From: an uncultured Acidimicrobiales bacterium
GTDB taxonomy: Bacteria; Actinomycetota; Acidimicrobiia; Acidimicrobiales; SHLQ01
Assembly (NCBI GenBank): GCA_937922235.1
Contig: CAKZVC010000079.1
Location: forward strand, 1 to 57,087
Length of the DNA stretch: 57,087 bases
Direction of reading: 5' to 3'
This document shows, one piece after another, positions 25,126 to 34,239 of the stretch (position 1 is its first letter; the number at the start of each line of letters is the position of its first letter). The notes under the pieces were generated by a model. That model saw nothing but the letters and a program-made list of their open reading frames with translations, was not told the origin of the DNA and did no database searches. A program made the position numbers and the translations under genes.

Positions 25126-27327
25126 CTAACTTGCGGTGAAGAGGTAGGTATTGCTCGATAGGAGCATGCCGGTCTCGGTATCGACGACTTCGAGCTCGAC
25201 CTGCATCTCTGCGCCGATGCGGCCACCGCGAATCGCCATGTCGTCGATGAACTCGACGTCGTCGCCGGCAACGTGACCCGCCCAGCGCCGAACTGCCGTT
25301 CCGCGTTGGTCGGTGACCGTTGCTCGTACCTCGACATCAAGGTCGTCGAGCAGGTCGTTGCAAATGTGGAGGCTGAGGAGCGCTGTCGTTCGAGCGGGAA
25401 GGGTGCTTGTTGCGGGGTACAGCACCGGAAGCACAGGTCGAAGTGCCCGTCGTGCAGTGTCGAGCGCTGGCCGTTCGGCCCCGTCGTGATCGACAAGACT
25501 GCGGGTCAGCCCAGGGCCAGCGCTCTTCCACGTGCCGGCAAAGAAGCCGCCGTTGGGCTGGTACTTGAGGACGCGAAGCGATTCGATCGTCGTCTTCAGA
25601 ACGTCGGCCTGATAGCCGCGCATCGCAGCTGTCCACGAGCCGGCATCGGGGTGTGTTGTCGGCGGGACGACGGCGCGAAGAGCGTCGGCTTCGGCGCCAC
25701 GAACATCGAGGGCGTCGTCGAGGTCGATGGTCAGGTTTTCGGGCAAGGCCTGTGTGCCCATGTCGGAGACGAAGCGGACCATGCGTGGCAACGTCGCCGC
25801 GTATTCGGCAATGTCGGCTGCTTCGCCGTCGAACCACCCGAAGTACAAACCCACGTCGCTGCCCGAAAGCTGCGGCACGTGTGGGGCGACATCGGAGTTC
25901 GCCACGATCGGCCGCGATGAGTCATGTGCGGTGAAGACGCGACGTATGGCGCGATCGAGGACCGTGCGATTCCAACTCGGGATCTGCTGTTGACGCAGGT
26001 CGGGTGCGGAAGTCGATCGTGGTTCGCTCGTGTGCGGCCGGGTGTGCCCTCCCCACACCATGATCGACGGATGATGTGAGAGAAGGTCGACCATCTCCCG
26101 AGCGTGTTGTTCGACGGTCTTGGTGACCGAGCGAACATAGGAACCTACGAGGGGAAGATCCTGCCAGACCAGAAGCCCGAGTTCGTCGCACGCATCGATG
26201 AATTCACGTCGGGTGACGTGGCCTCGCACGCGAACTGCGTTGAATCCGGTATCACGGATCGCCTTCGCCTCGGCGTGCAACTCGGCGACCGTCATCGTCG
26301 CCATGTCGAGCTGGAGGGGAGCGATGTTGATGCCGCGTAGGTACGTGCGTTGGTTGTTGACCCGGAAGATGAAGTCGCGCATCGACGCTGAGCGGAACCC
26401 AATACGACGATGCTTCCGGTCGGTGATCTCGTTGTTGATGCGTGCGGTCACGTCGAGATCGAACAGTGGCTGGTCGCCGCGTCCGGTCGGCCACCACAGG
26501 TCGGGGTCGTCGATTGTGATCTGCCACTCGACTCGGTTCTCTCCAGCGGCCACCTTGTGCTGGGTGGTTTGCTCGACGCCGGCAACAGACGTGGTGAGGT
26601 CGACCTCGGCTGGTCGGGATGCAAGCAGAACGGCGCGGAGGTGAACAACGGCATGCGCTGCGTCGGCTTCGGTACAAAGCGCTCGAAAGTGTCGAATCGC
26701 TACGGGGCCCGTATCGACGAGGCTAACGTCTTGCCAAATACCCGCGGGGTTCCAATCGTCGGGCAGGCCTGGCCCGTCCGTGAACCATCCCGTTAGGTCA
26801 CGTTTGGTGTCGTGCTCGCCGGTTGCCGGTGCAGCTACTTCAACGGCGAGTACATAGGTGCCCGCGGTAGCGACCAGGTCGGTGATCTCGAAACGATGGT
26901 GCGTGAAGTAGCCCTCGGTCTGCCCAACGTACGCGCCGTCAAGAAAGACATCGCCTTCGTAGCAGAGACCGTTGAATCGCAGCCAGCGACGTTGTCCGGG
27001 TTGAAGTGTCGGGACGGTGAGGTCGGCTCGATAGAGAAGGGTTCCGTCGAAGTCGGCGAACTCGGGGTTGAGTTGCCAGTGAGACGGGACGGCGATCGGT
27101 GTCCAGTCCGAGTCGTCATAGTCCGGGTCGCTAAAGGTGCGTTGCAGCTGCTCGGACGACCGACAGGCTCGCCAGTTGGCGATCGGGTGGATCGGGTCGG
27201 GTTCCGGCACCGTTAGAGCGTACGCCAGCCGATCAGCGTCTGCGAAAGAGTGCGATTCGGCGATGCTTGTCGATTTGGGCAGCCCCTTGGATTTAGTGCA
27301 CTCTGGAGGGTCTAGCTCACGGAGCAT
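25126..27327 (-). CDS. Glycoside hydrolase family 2-like protein with substituted catalytic residues
   Basis: About 733 residues with GH2 architecture: a jelly-roll sugar-binding domain (WRWLRFNGLCYEGDVFLDG-type strand), an Ig-like domain ending in DLWWPTGRGDQPL, and a TIM barrel (RTYLRGINIAP, FNAVRVRGHV, LLVWQDLPLVG). The acid/base motif, normally CGHNEP, is GGHTRP, so Asn-Glu is Thr-Arg. The nucleophile region, normally SEFGAQA, is SDMGTQA, with Glu to Asp. Both catalytic glutamates thus appear lost, suggesting a non-hydrolytic protein. ATG 27327 lies 8 bp from the divergent amt start; a GTG at 27210, close to where GH2 homology begins, is a good alternative start. Confidence 0.78.
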   Translation of the reverse strand: MLRELDPPECTKSKGLPKSTSIAESHSFADADRLAYALTVPEPDPIHPIANWRACRSSEQLQRTFSDPDYDDSDWTPIAVPSHWQLNPEFADFDGTLLYRADLTVPTLQPGQRRWLRFNGLCYEGDVFLDGAYVGQTEGYFTHHRFEITDLVATAGTYVLAVEVAAPATGEHDTKRDLTGWFTDGPGLPDDWNPAGIWQDVSLVDTGPVAIRHFRALCTEADAAHAVVHLRAVLLASRPAEVDLTTSVAGVEQTTQHKVAAGENRVEWQITIDDPDLWWPTGRGDQPLFDLDVTARINNEITDRKHRRIGFRSASMRDFIFRVNNQRTYLRGINIAPLQLDMATMTVAELHAEAKAIRDTGFNAVRVRGHVTRREFIDACDELGLLVWQDLPLVGSYVRSVTKTVEQHAREMVDLLSHHPSIMVWGGHTRPHTSEPRSTSAPDLRQQQIPSWNRTVLDRAIRRVFTAHDSSRPIVANSDVAPHVPQLSGSDVGLYFGWFDGEAADIAEYAATLPRMVRFVSDMGTQALPENLTIDLDDALDVRGAEADALRAVVPPTTHPDAGSWTAAMRGYQADVLKTTIESLRVLKYQPNGGFFAGTWKSAGPGLTRSLVDHDGAERPALDTARRALRPVLPVLYPATSTLPARTTALLSLHICNDLLDDLDVEVRATVTDQRGTAVRRWAGHVAGDDVEFIDDMAIRGGRIGAEMQVELEVVDTETGMLLSSNTYLFTAS

Positions 27328-27335
27328 GAAAATAT

Positions 27336-28778
27336 ATGGCGACAATATCACCAAGAGAAGTTAGCGGCGCGCCTGTTGGCGATCAGCAGCAACGGACAAA
27401 TCGACTGCTGCAACTCGGCACCTTGGGTGTCACAGCGCTTGTTGTGCTCGTCAGTCTGTGGGGAACCCGCTCGGAGGGCTCCGACATCTTGAGCGGCGAC
27501 GCCAACGCCATCCGGGGCCTCGATGACCTTTGGGTCACGGTCGCTGCAGGCATGGTGTTTATGATGCAAGCCGGATTCATGGCGTTCGAGGTCGGGCTCG
27601 CTCGGCCTCACCATGCCCCAGCAGTAGCGCTCAAAAACCTCGTTGACTGGACGGCGGCCAGCCTCGCCTTCTTCTTCGTCGGGTTCGCGTTCATGTTCGG
27701 CACCGGAAACTCGATCATCGGGTGGAACTTCTTTGCGTTGAACGACCTGCCCGTGTCGATCGAGAGCTCCGTGTCGGGCCCTACCTTCTTCATCTTCCAG
27801 CTTGCGTTCGCGGGGACCGCCATCACGCTGGTTTCTGGCTCCCTGGTCGAGCGCACTTCGTTCTTGTCGTACGCGATCGTGTCGGTGGTGATGGGCTTGA
27901 TCATCTATCCGATCTTTGGTCGCTGGGTGTGGGGAAGCCTCTTCAGCTCCGAGTCACAGGGTTGGCTCGAAGCGCTTGGTTTCAAGGACTTCGCTGGTTC
28001 GTCGGTCGTCCACTCAGTTGGTGCTTGGACCGCGCTCGTTGGCGTCTCGATCGTTGGCCCACGCCTCGGACGGTTCGATCTCGACGGAACCTCCCGTCCA
28101 TTCCCTCCCTCCAACCTGGCCATGACCGTCCTCGGCACGCTGATTCTGTGGTTCGGTTGGTGGGGCTTCAACGGCGGATCGCTTTTTGCATTCGACGGCA
28201 ACGTGTCCCGCATTATCTTGGTCACCAACCTCGCGGGTGCGGCCGCGCTGGTTTCTTCCGGTCTGCACGCCTACGCCACCAAGCGCAGCAGTGTCATGTT
28301 TTCGACCGTCATCGGCGGAGCGCTCACCGGCCTCGTCGCCATCACCGCTTCGGCGAATGTCGTCGAGCCGATCAGCGCGATCGCCATTGGGCTGGTCGCC
28401 GGAATCCTGCACAACCTCACCGGCGATTTCCTCGAGAAGCTTCTGATCGATGACGCGCTTGGTGCAATCCCAGTTCATGGAGCGGGCGGTGTCTGGGGCA
28501 CGTTCGCCGTCGCGCTGTTCGTGCCGTCGGAGATCCTCGAGGTCTGGGGTCGGAGCCGACTCGACCAAGTAGCGGCTCAGGTCCTCGGCATACTCGTGTG
28601 TTTCGTATGGACGGTTGGTCTGTCGTACCTTCTGTTCAAGGCCGTCGAGCGCACGATCGGCCTCCGGGTATCGCCGACACGCGAGCTCGTCGGGATGGAC
28701 GTCTTCGAGGAAGACCCGATCCACTCGGTCGATAGCGAAGAGCTCGGTGACGACGAGCTCAGAGAACTGCTTTCCTAG
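27336..28778 (+). CDS. amt: Ammonium transporter (Amt/Rh family)
   Basis: 480 residues with eleven membrane helices. It carries NH3/NH4+ across the cytoplasmic membrane. The twin pore histidines are visible in SSVVHSVGAWTALVG and IPVHGAGGVWGTF, and the helix-1 to helix-2 signature GMVFMMQAGFMAFEVGLAR is intact. The N-terminus is about 40 residues longer than average, and the acidic C-terminal tail (DEELGDDELRELLS-like) is short. No glnK lies next to it; instead two unknown genes follow in apparent operon, the first overlapping by one base. Confidence 0.95.
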   Translation: MATISPREVSGAPVGDQQQRTNRLLQLGTLGVTALVVLVSLWGTRSEGSDILSGDANAIRGLDDLWVTVAAGMVFMMQAGFMAFEVGLARPHHAPAVALKNLVDWTAASLAFFFVGFAFMFGTGNSIIGWNFFALNDLPVSIESSVSGPTFFIFQLAFAGTAITLVSGSLVERTSFLSYAIVSVVMGLIIYPIFGRWVWGSLFSSESQGWLEALGFKDFAGSSVVHSVGAWTALVGVSIVGPRLGRFDLDGTSRPFPPSNLAMTVLGTLILWFGWWGFNGGSLFAFDGNVSRIILVTNLAGAAALVSSGLHAYATKRSSVMFSTVIGGALTGLVAITASANVVEPISAIAIGLVAGILHNLTGDFLEKLLIDDALGAIPVHGAGGVWGTFAVALFVPSEILEVWGRSRLDQVAAQVLGILVCFVWTVGLSYLLFKAVERTIGLRVSPTRELVGMDVFEEDPIHSVDSEELGDDELRELLS

Positions 28779-29017
28779 TGGCTGCTCACGAGCATTCCTT
28801 CGAGCCCGTTTCCTCGCTGTCGCCGATCGACGCCGTCGCGATCAAGATGCCTGCCGGCTACAACATGATGCCGCCTGCCGAGTGGCAGCGGCTTCAAAAA
28901 GAACAGCGGTTTGCCTTGATCAAGGCGCAACGGGTCGCGTTCTTGAGTAATGGAGTGTCGATCCCCGTTCGTCAAGCCCTGCAGTGGCTCTCGGAACATG
29001 CGGGAGGCGATGACTGA
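28778..29017 (+). CDS. Small conserved-looking protein downstream of amt
   Basis: 79 residues, starting at a GTG that shares its G with the amt stop (TAGTG), hence translationally coupled. It is predicted helical and soluble, with a Pro-rich middle (MPAGYNMMPPAEWQRLQKEQRFALIKAQ). I recognise no domain. Position and coupling suggest a role connected with ammonium transport or the next gene, but nothing in the sequence proves it. Confidence 0.55.
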   Translation: MAAHEHSFEPVSSLSPIDAVAIKMPAGYNMMPPAEWQRLQKEQRFALIKAQRVAFLSNGVSIPVRQALQWLSEHAGGDD

Positions 29018-29019
29018 CG

Positions 29020-29925
29020 ATGATGCGTCCGGCGGCGGAACTCAACCAAGCTTCCTATGAAGTGCACGCGGTTCTTGAGGCCGGCAGCTTGTCGCGTCCA
29101 CCGTTGGTGTCGCTTTCGTTTCAGGGGCTTGCCGAGCCAACGTCGCTATTCACCGATCTCGAATCGCTTGGTTGGGTGATTCCCAGTCGACCTCCACGCC
29201 CGGCCTCGGCCATCGACTGGTCAACGCCCGATGAGAACGGAAACGCCTTCACCGTTCGCGGGTATCGAGTGGATGACTTCCGACCTCAGCCTGGGGTGTG
29301 GCCAACCGCTACCCGATCGCGCATCGGGGCGTTGACGGTCGCCGTGCTGCAACGTCACAAGGTCACGATTCACGCCGACGAGGCCTACCTTCGCTTGCTC
29401 TTCCCTGCGCAAGCCGACGCCGACGAGGCCGAGGTGCTCGATCTGCGTCTGCCCGCAGATCCATTGCCCGACACGATCATTATCGAACGCGCGACCGATT
29501 CGATGGCTGGCCTTTGCGACTATCGAGTCTTCAGCGCGCAGGCTCGCGTGACAAGCGAGCTGCTCGTGTGGGCCGAACGTGCCCGCCAGGTAGCCCACAC
29601 CGAACTTCGGGCGCAGCGAACTGTGGTCGACAACTCGGTACATGCGTGGCGAGTAGTCGATGGCGACGCACCGGATACGCCCACCACCTCGGAGCGAAGC
29701 TTGCGGATCGTCGTGCCCGACGCACGAGCCGCGCTCGATTTGGTGACGGCGCTGCGATCGATGATGGGCGATCGCGTTGGCACGTTGTCGCTTGCCCCGA
29801 TGGACGGAGCTCCAAACACAACCCGCTCGGGTCTCTTGATCGTCGGCCTTGTCGAGGCGAGCAAGATCGACCGTGTGCGCGAGCTGTTGCTGCAGCGCTA
29901 CCCCTCGATCATCATTCGGATTTAG
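29020..29925 (+). CDS. Unknown protein in the amt operon
   Basis: 301 residues, soluble, no transmembrane segments and no family I can name. Two halves seem to share a pattern of short beta-strands separated by helices. One stretch, RPPRPASAIDWSTPDENGN, is flexible. The C-terminal part (RSLRIVVPDARAALDLVTAL to SGLLIVGLVEASKIDRVREL) looks like an alpha/beta ferredoxin-type domain, which could be ACT-like or PII-like in fold; that is a guess from pattern only. ATG 29020 (or 29023) follows the 79-residue gene by 2 bp. A terminator-like palindrome follows. Confidence 0.55.
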   Translation: MMRPAAELNQASYEVHAVLEAGSLSRPPLVSLSFQGLAEPTSLFTDLESLGWVIPSRPPRPASAIDWSTPDENGNAFTVRGYRVDDFRPQPGVWPTATRSRIGALTVAVLQRHKVTIHADEAYLRLLFPAQADADEAEVLDLRLPADPLPDTIIIERATDSMAGLCDYRVFSAQARVTSELLVWAERARQVAHTELRAQRTVVDNSVHAWRVVDGDAPDTPTTSERSLRIVVPDARAALDLVTALRSMMGDRVGTLSLAPMDGAPNTTRSGLLIVGLVEASKIDRVRELLLQRYPSIIIRI

Positions 29926-29939
29926 GCATGGTTGCGGAG

Positions 29940-29956
29940 AACCCCTAGGGGTTTTT
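29940..29956 (+). terminator. Palindrome with T-tract after the amt operon
   Basis: AACCCCTAGGGGTT followed by TTT, 15 bp after the last gene of the amt operon. It can fold as AACCC/GGGTT with a 4-nt loop followed by Ts, the form of a short intrinsic terminator. Confidence 0.5.
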
Positions 29957-30007
29957 GGGGGGAAACCTCCAGGCCTGGGCAGTCACGCCGTCGTTACAAA
30001 AGAAGGT

Positions 30008-30706
30008 ATGACAACCAACGAATTTGCCGGAGACAAGAAAAAGGGTCAATCGGTTCTCGGTCCGATCGAACGAACCTTCATTGATTGGGCCGTACCGAAG
30101 ATCCCCTCGGCGATCATGAGCCACCACCTCACGGCGCTCACTGCAGTCTGGGCGGCGCTCACCGTCTTCTTTGGGTGGATGGCCATCGACAACCTCCAGT
30201 GGATTCACGGTGTGTCGGTCATGGTCTTCTTGCAATGGCTCACGGACTCACTCGACGGTTCGCTGGGCAAATATCGCGAACAAGGCTTGGTGAAGTGGGG
30301 CTTCTTCGCTGATCACTTCCTCGATCTGATCTTTGCCGGATCGGTTGTGATCGCCTATTCGTTCCTCGTCGAGGCGTGGTGGCTCGAGTTCTTGTTCCTC
30401 GTGCTGTTGTTGATCACGTGCGCAACGATGGCTGTCTCGTTCCTGTCGTTCGCCGCGACCAACGAGTTTCAGATCGCCTACTTCGGCGTTGGACCGACAG
30501 AGATCCGCATCGGTTACATCGCCTTGAACACCTTCGTCTCGTTCGCCGGGATAGCGATGTTCAGCTGGGGTGTGCCGGTGATTGTTGGCATCAACCTTCT
30601 GGCGCTTGGGGTACTCGCAGCGCAGACCTCAAAAACTCTGTGGCAGCTTGACTACGAGGCGGACGTCCACGGACTGCGCTCGGGCGCTGCTCGACCAACT
30701 GCGTAG
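30008..30706 (+). CDS. CDP-alcohol phosphatidyltransferase-like membrane protein
   Basis: 232 residues with about six membrane helices. The CDP-alcohol phosphotransferase signature is recognisable in a variant form: DSLDG, then GFFADHFLD, keeping all four aspartates of DxxDG...GxxxDxxxD. The usual Ala-Arg after DGxx is Gly-Lys, and the spacer is one residue longer. Members make phospholipids from CDP-activated lipid or alcohol. Start ATG 30008; GAAGG precedes it very closely. The frame is open upstream to 29849 but that overlaps the previous gene. Its 3' end overlaps the convergent DMT transporter by 55 bp. Confidence 0.75.
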   Translation: MTTNEFAGDKKKGQSVLGPIERTFIDWAVPKIPSAIMSHHLTALTAVWAALTVFFGWMAIDNLQWIHGVSVMVFLQWLTDSLDGSLGKYREQGLVKWGFFADHFLDLIFAGSVVIAYSFLVEAWWLEFLFLVLLLITCATMAVSFLSFAATNEFQIAYFGVGPTEIRIGYIALNTFVSFAGIAMFSWGVPVIVGINLLALGVLAAQTSKTLWQLDYEADVHGLRSGAARPTA

Positions 30707-31554
30707 AGGCCGGCGGCAACGACGATCCCGGCACCTGCGAACGTGGGGGTGTCGGGAACGTCGCCGAAGACGACGATCTGCAAGATGATCGCAAACACCA
30801 AGATGGTGTAGCGGAACGGTGCGCTGAAGCTCATGTCGCCCACTCGAATGGTGATCACGCTGCCTAGGTAGCCCATCGCAAGGAACGCTGATGCTCCCAC
30901 GAGTAGGCCGACCTCCCGGCTCGTTGGTTGATCCCACCCCTCGATGAACGCCCCAACAAAACCCATAGCGGTGATGACGATGGCGGTGGTCAGCGAAACA
31001 ACGAGCGACGGGATCTTGGTCGAGATGCTGGTCGTCGCAACCTCACGAACCACGATGGCACCCACGACAAGGAAGCCGACGAGGAACCAGGGGTTGAAGT
31101 CGGCAGAGGTCGGGCGGATGATCAACAGTACGCCGATGAACCCAACGGCAACGCTGGCTACGCGATGCCAGCTCACCGCCTCGCGAAGAAGTCGAGCCGC
31201 CACGAAGGTGACGATCAGCGGGACGATCTGCAGCACGGCAGTGAGCCCGGCGAGCGGCAGCCGGGTAAGTGCACTGAGATACAGCGCAGTGCCGATGGCC
31301 TCCATGAGTACGCGAAGGCCAAGCGATCGGTCGAGGTCCTTGGTCGCGCCGCGAAGCTCTCCGCGGATCGTTGCGGCAATTAGTAGCCATGTGGTGATGA
31401 ACGCTCCGCGGATGAATATCGCCTCGAAGAGCGGTAGGTCCTCGGCTGCCAGCTTGATGAGCGAGTCGTTGACGACGTACCCGGCCATACCCACCGTCAT
31501 CCAGCCTGCTCCGCGGAGGTTCTCCGCGGTTGAGCGTGGTTCGTTCGCAGTCAC
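30652..31554 (-). CDS. DMT-superfamily (EamA) transporter
   Basis: 300 residues with ten hydrophobic helices in two EamA repeats (first helix TVGMAGYVVNDSLIKLA; second repeat begins NPWFLVGFLVVGAIVVREVA). This is typical length for drug/metabolite exporters. The motif ALTRLPLAGLTAVLQIVPLIV is characteristic of repeat 1. The substrate is unknown. Its stop lies within the convergent phosphotransferase gene. Confidence 0.88.
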   Translation of the reverse strand: MTANEPRSTAENLRGAGWMTVGMAGYVVNDSLIKLAAEDLPLFEAIFIRGAFITTWLLIAATIRGELRGATKDLDRSLGLRVLMEAIGTALYLSALTRLPLAGLTAVLQIVPLIVTFVAARLLREAVSWHRVASVAVGFIGVLLIIRPTSADFNPWFLVGFLVVGAIVVREVATTSISTKIPSLVVSLTTAIVITAMGFVGAFIEGWDQPTSREVGLLVGASAFLAMGYLGSVITIRVGDMSFSAPFRYTILVFAIILQIVVFGDVPDTPTFAGAGIVVAAGLYAVGRAAPERSPWTSAS

Positions 31555-31571
31555 GACGGGACGCTAACGAC

Positions 31572-32822
31572 TTAGTTGGCGCAATCACCCTCGAGCGACG
31601 CAATCCACTCCGAGATGATGTCAACGCCGTCCTGATGGATGAGCCCGCGCCCGAGCTCGGGCATCATTGCACCCGGGTCGGTAGTGGTCATTCGGAAGAC
31701 GAAGATCGAGTCCTCGGGATGTCCCGGACTGATGCCGACTCGGCGATCGCCGGTTCCGGTGCCTGCCGCCACCGGTGGCTTACACACGCCGAGGCGCGGG
31801 CCAACCTCGGTCGTTGGTTCGAGGAAGAGCCCCGACGTGTCTGCGGGGCCGTTCTCGTTGTGGCAATGAGCGCAGTTGATATCGAGATACGCCCGAGCTC
31901 GCTCGGCGACCGATGCCGTGTCGTCGTTCCAGACAACCGATCTCGGGATGTCCGCTAGCTCTGGCAGGCCAGTGACGAGACCGAGGTTCGACCACTGGAC
32001 AAGCTGCGAGCTGGCTCCGTCGCCGAGGTCGATGTCGGTGTTGAGGTGGCGTGCCTTGGGTCCGATCGGTCGGATCAGCCCCGTCGTGTGGTTCGTGGCG
32101 TGGCACCCAGCGCATTGGTTCACGTTGGGCACCACGTACGGGAACGGCGTTTCCTCAACACCGTCCACAAAGACCATCGGCTGGAGGTCTCCGGTACGAC
32201 TAAGGGTTGCATGGGTCTGTTCGTCGTCCCACACGTAGGGCAACGCAACCCAGCCGCTCGCTCGGTGCGCGAGGACACGGGTTTCAACCAGGCGGACTAA
32301 CGACAGGTCGAGCATGCGATCGATATCGCTCGAACCATCCGGTGAGCTAGTCACGCGCCGCTCGCCATTTGACGCGGCGGGGTCGCCATCGGGCAGCAGG
32401 TAATAGAAGGTCTTCGTGATCACGGTTCCTACGGGGAACGAGAAGACGTCGTCATTGTCGTAGTCGGCGGCGTCGGCACCTTCGGGAAGCCAGATCGTTC
32501 GGAGCTTGCTGGCGTGGTCGGAAAAGAGCGCCGAGTTCAACGTGTACGGCGTGACGGCATCGTCCACGACGAGCTGGTTGTTCTCGATGGACAGCTGCGC
32601 CCAGTCGCTCAAAAGTTCGGGGTTGCCCTCGTCCACGAAGATCGGCCCAACGCCTGGCGGGCTTGGCTCGGGTGCATTCGTGGTGGCGACAGACTCGGCC
32701 GGGTCGGCGTCGGCTTGTTGCTGGCCGGCGGGGTCAGATGAGTTGCCGCAGCCGATCAAGATCGCTGCGGCGAGCAGCAGGGTCGCCAATGCCTGAAGCA
32801 TCGGCGAACGATGCCGTCTCAC
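31572..32822 (-). CDS. Di-haem c-type cytochrome lipoprotein (SO_2930/HNE_0200 family)
   Basis: 416 residues. A lipoprotein signal peptide ends in the lipobox AILIGC. Two haem-binding motifs, CAGCH (about residue 235) and CAHCH (about residue 315), lie in an exported domain. The arrangement matches the TIGR03806 (HNE_0200/SO_2930) family, which is commonly encoded beside the parallel beta-helix family TIGR03805. Here that partner lies directly upstream with a 4-bp ATGA overlap. The role of the pair is not known. It should be lipid-anchored on the outer face of the cytoplasmic membrane. Confidence 0.85.
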   Translation of the reverse strand: MRRHRSPMLQALATLLLAAAILIGCGNSSDPAGQQQADADPAESVATTNAPEPSPPGVGPIFVDEGNPELLSDWAQLSIENNQLVVDDAVTPYTLNSALFSDHASKLRTIWLPEGADAADYDNDDVFSFPVGTVITKTFYYLLPDGDPAASNGERRVTSSPDGSSDIDRMLDLSLVRLVETRVLAHRASGWVALPYVWDDEQTHATLSRTGDLQPMVFVDGVEETPFPYVVPNVNQCAGCHATNHTTGLIRPIGPKARHLNTDIDLGDGASSQLVQWSNLGLVTGLPELADIPRSVVWNDDTASVAERARAYLDINCAHCHNENGPADTSGLFLEPTTEVGPRLGVCKPPVAAGTGTGDRRVGISPGHPEDSIFVFRMTTTDPGAMMPELGRGLIHQDGVDIISEWIASLEGDCAN

Positions 32823-34129
32823 GAAAGGTCGCTCAGATCGACTGCGCTCAACGGCTCGAGAGTGCAGTCGTAGGCCTCGGTATCGATGCGGGCCCCGGCG
32901 AAGTCGTTGGAGCCATCGGCGTTGAGAACTTCGACGCCGCTCTCTTGCACACAGATCCGGTTCTCTGGGGCGACAGCTCCATTGACGAACTTTGCTTCGT
33001 CGACAAACCCGTCGAACACAACGTCGGGGATTGGTTCGCCATCGGGGAACACCAGCAATCGGAGAACACGGAGGATGGAGTCAGGGTCATCACCGCCGCC
33101 GGAGTACTCGTTGTCGTGAATGAACACGCCTTCGGCATAGCCATCAAAGTCGGCATCGGCGCCGCCTCCATCGAGGCCAACAACGAACGCACTTGCGATC
33201 GTGATGTTCGCCGACCGGTTGTCAGCGATCCGATTGTTGAAGACCTCGACCTGATCGTTGGCCATAATCAAGATTCCTGAGCCAGCGGGAACCTCGGCGA
33301 CTGCCGTTCCTTCGTGTCCAAAGTTCTCGGTGTTGTTCGCGAATACTTCGTTGTCGAAGACCCGCGTCGTTGCGCCTTGCTGCGACAGGCCAGGGAGGTT
33401 GAAGATGAGGATGCCGCCGGTGTTGTTGGTGGCCACGTTGCCATAGACGTCAGCGTCGAAGCTGTTCTCGATCTCGATGCCGGCCACGTTGAACTCGGCC
33501 CGGTTGTTCCTGACGATCACGTTGTTCGACTGGCCGACGTAGATGCCTGCGTCGGAAGCCCCAATCGCGACCGACTCCTCGATCAACACGTTGGTGGTTT
33601 GCACGGGGTAGATGCCGTAGGCGCCGTTCTCGGTTGCGGCGCCAGCGGTCCATTCGGTGCGGACTCGGCGGATCACGATGTTCTCGCCTTCGTTCACCTT
33701 GAGGGCGTCGCCGACTGAGTCGACGATGGCGATGTCTTCGATGGTGAAGTCGGATGCGTTGACGAGGAGACCTTCAGCTCCGGTAACTTGACCGGAGAAG
33801 TCGAGGACGGTGTCATCGATACCTGCGCCTCGGATGGTGACGCCGTCAATGTTCAACGACAGCGACCGGTCGAACGAGAAGGTGCCGGCCGGGATGTCGA
33901 TCACATCGCCTGGCTGGGCGTCGAGAAGGACCTCTTGGAGGTTTGTTTCGTCGATAGCGATGGTCGTTGTCGTGGTGGTTGTGGGGGCTGCCGTTGTTGT
34001 GGTCGTCTCTTCGACGGCGCCCGCAACCTCGGCCTCGACATCGCCAGCGGTGTCAGCTGCGTCGTTCTCACCGCCGCTACATGCCGCGATCAGGAGCGCA
34101 GTAACAAGAACAAACCAGAGCTTCTTCAT
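32819..34129 (-). CDS. Parallel beta-helix repeat lipoprotein (TIGR03805-like)
   Basis: 436 residues. The signal peptide MKKLWFVLVTALLIAAC carries a lipobox (LIAAC). A Thr-rich spacer (TTTTTAAPTTTTTTT) is followed by a right-handed beta-helix with Asn-rich turns (VIVRNNRAEFNVAGIEIENS, ADVYGNVATNNTGG, DQVEVFNNRIADNRS). The family is usually paired with the di-haem cytochrome and both genes are overlapped here. Beta-helix proteins of this type often bind or cleave polysaccharide, but no catalytic residues can be assigned. Confidence 0.83.
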   Translation of the reverse strand: MKKLWFVLVTALLIAACSGGENDAADTAGDVEAEVAGAVEETTTTTAAPTTTTTTTIAIDETNLQEVLLDAQPGDVIDIPAGTFSFDRSLSLNIDGVTIRGAGIDDTVLDFSGQVTGAEGLLVNASDFTIEDIAIVDSVGDALKVNEGENIVIRRVRTEWTAGAATENGAYGIYPVQTTNVLIEESVAIGASDAGIYVGQSNNVIVRNNRAEFNVAGIEIENSFDADVYGNVATNNTGGILIFNLPGLSQQGATTRVFDNEVFANNTENFGHEGTAVAEVPAGSGILIMANDQVEVFNNRIADNRSANITIASAFVVGLDGGGADADFDGYAEGVFIHDNEYSGGGDDPDSILRVLRLLVFPDGEPIPDVVFDGFVDEAKFVNGAVAPENRICVQESGVEVLNADGSNDFAGARIDTEAYDCTLEPLSAVDLSDLS

Positions 34130-34239
34130 TCCCCGATAGTGGCGTGCTGGAGAGTCAAGCGCAATGTTGGGAGCGGCGAGCGAGGGCCGCTGTGTTCTCT
34201 CCGATACGGTCGTTCGTCGACGACGTTCAGGAGAAGTTG

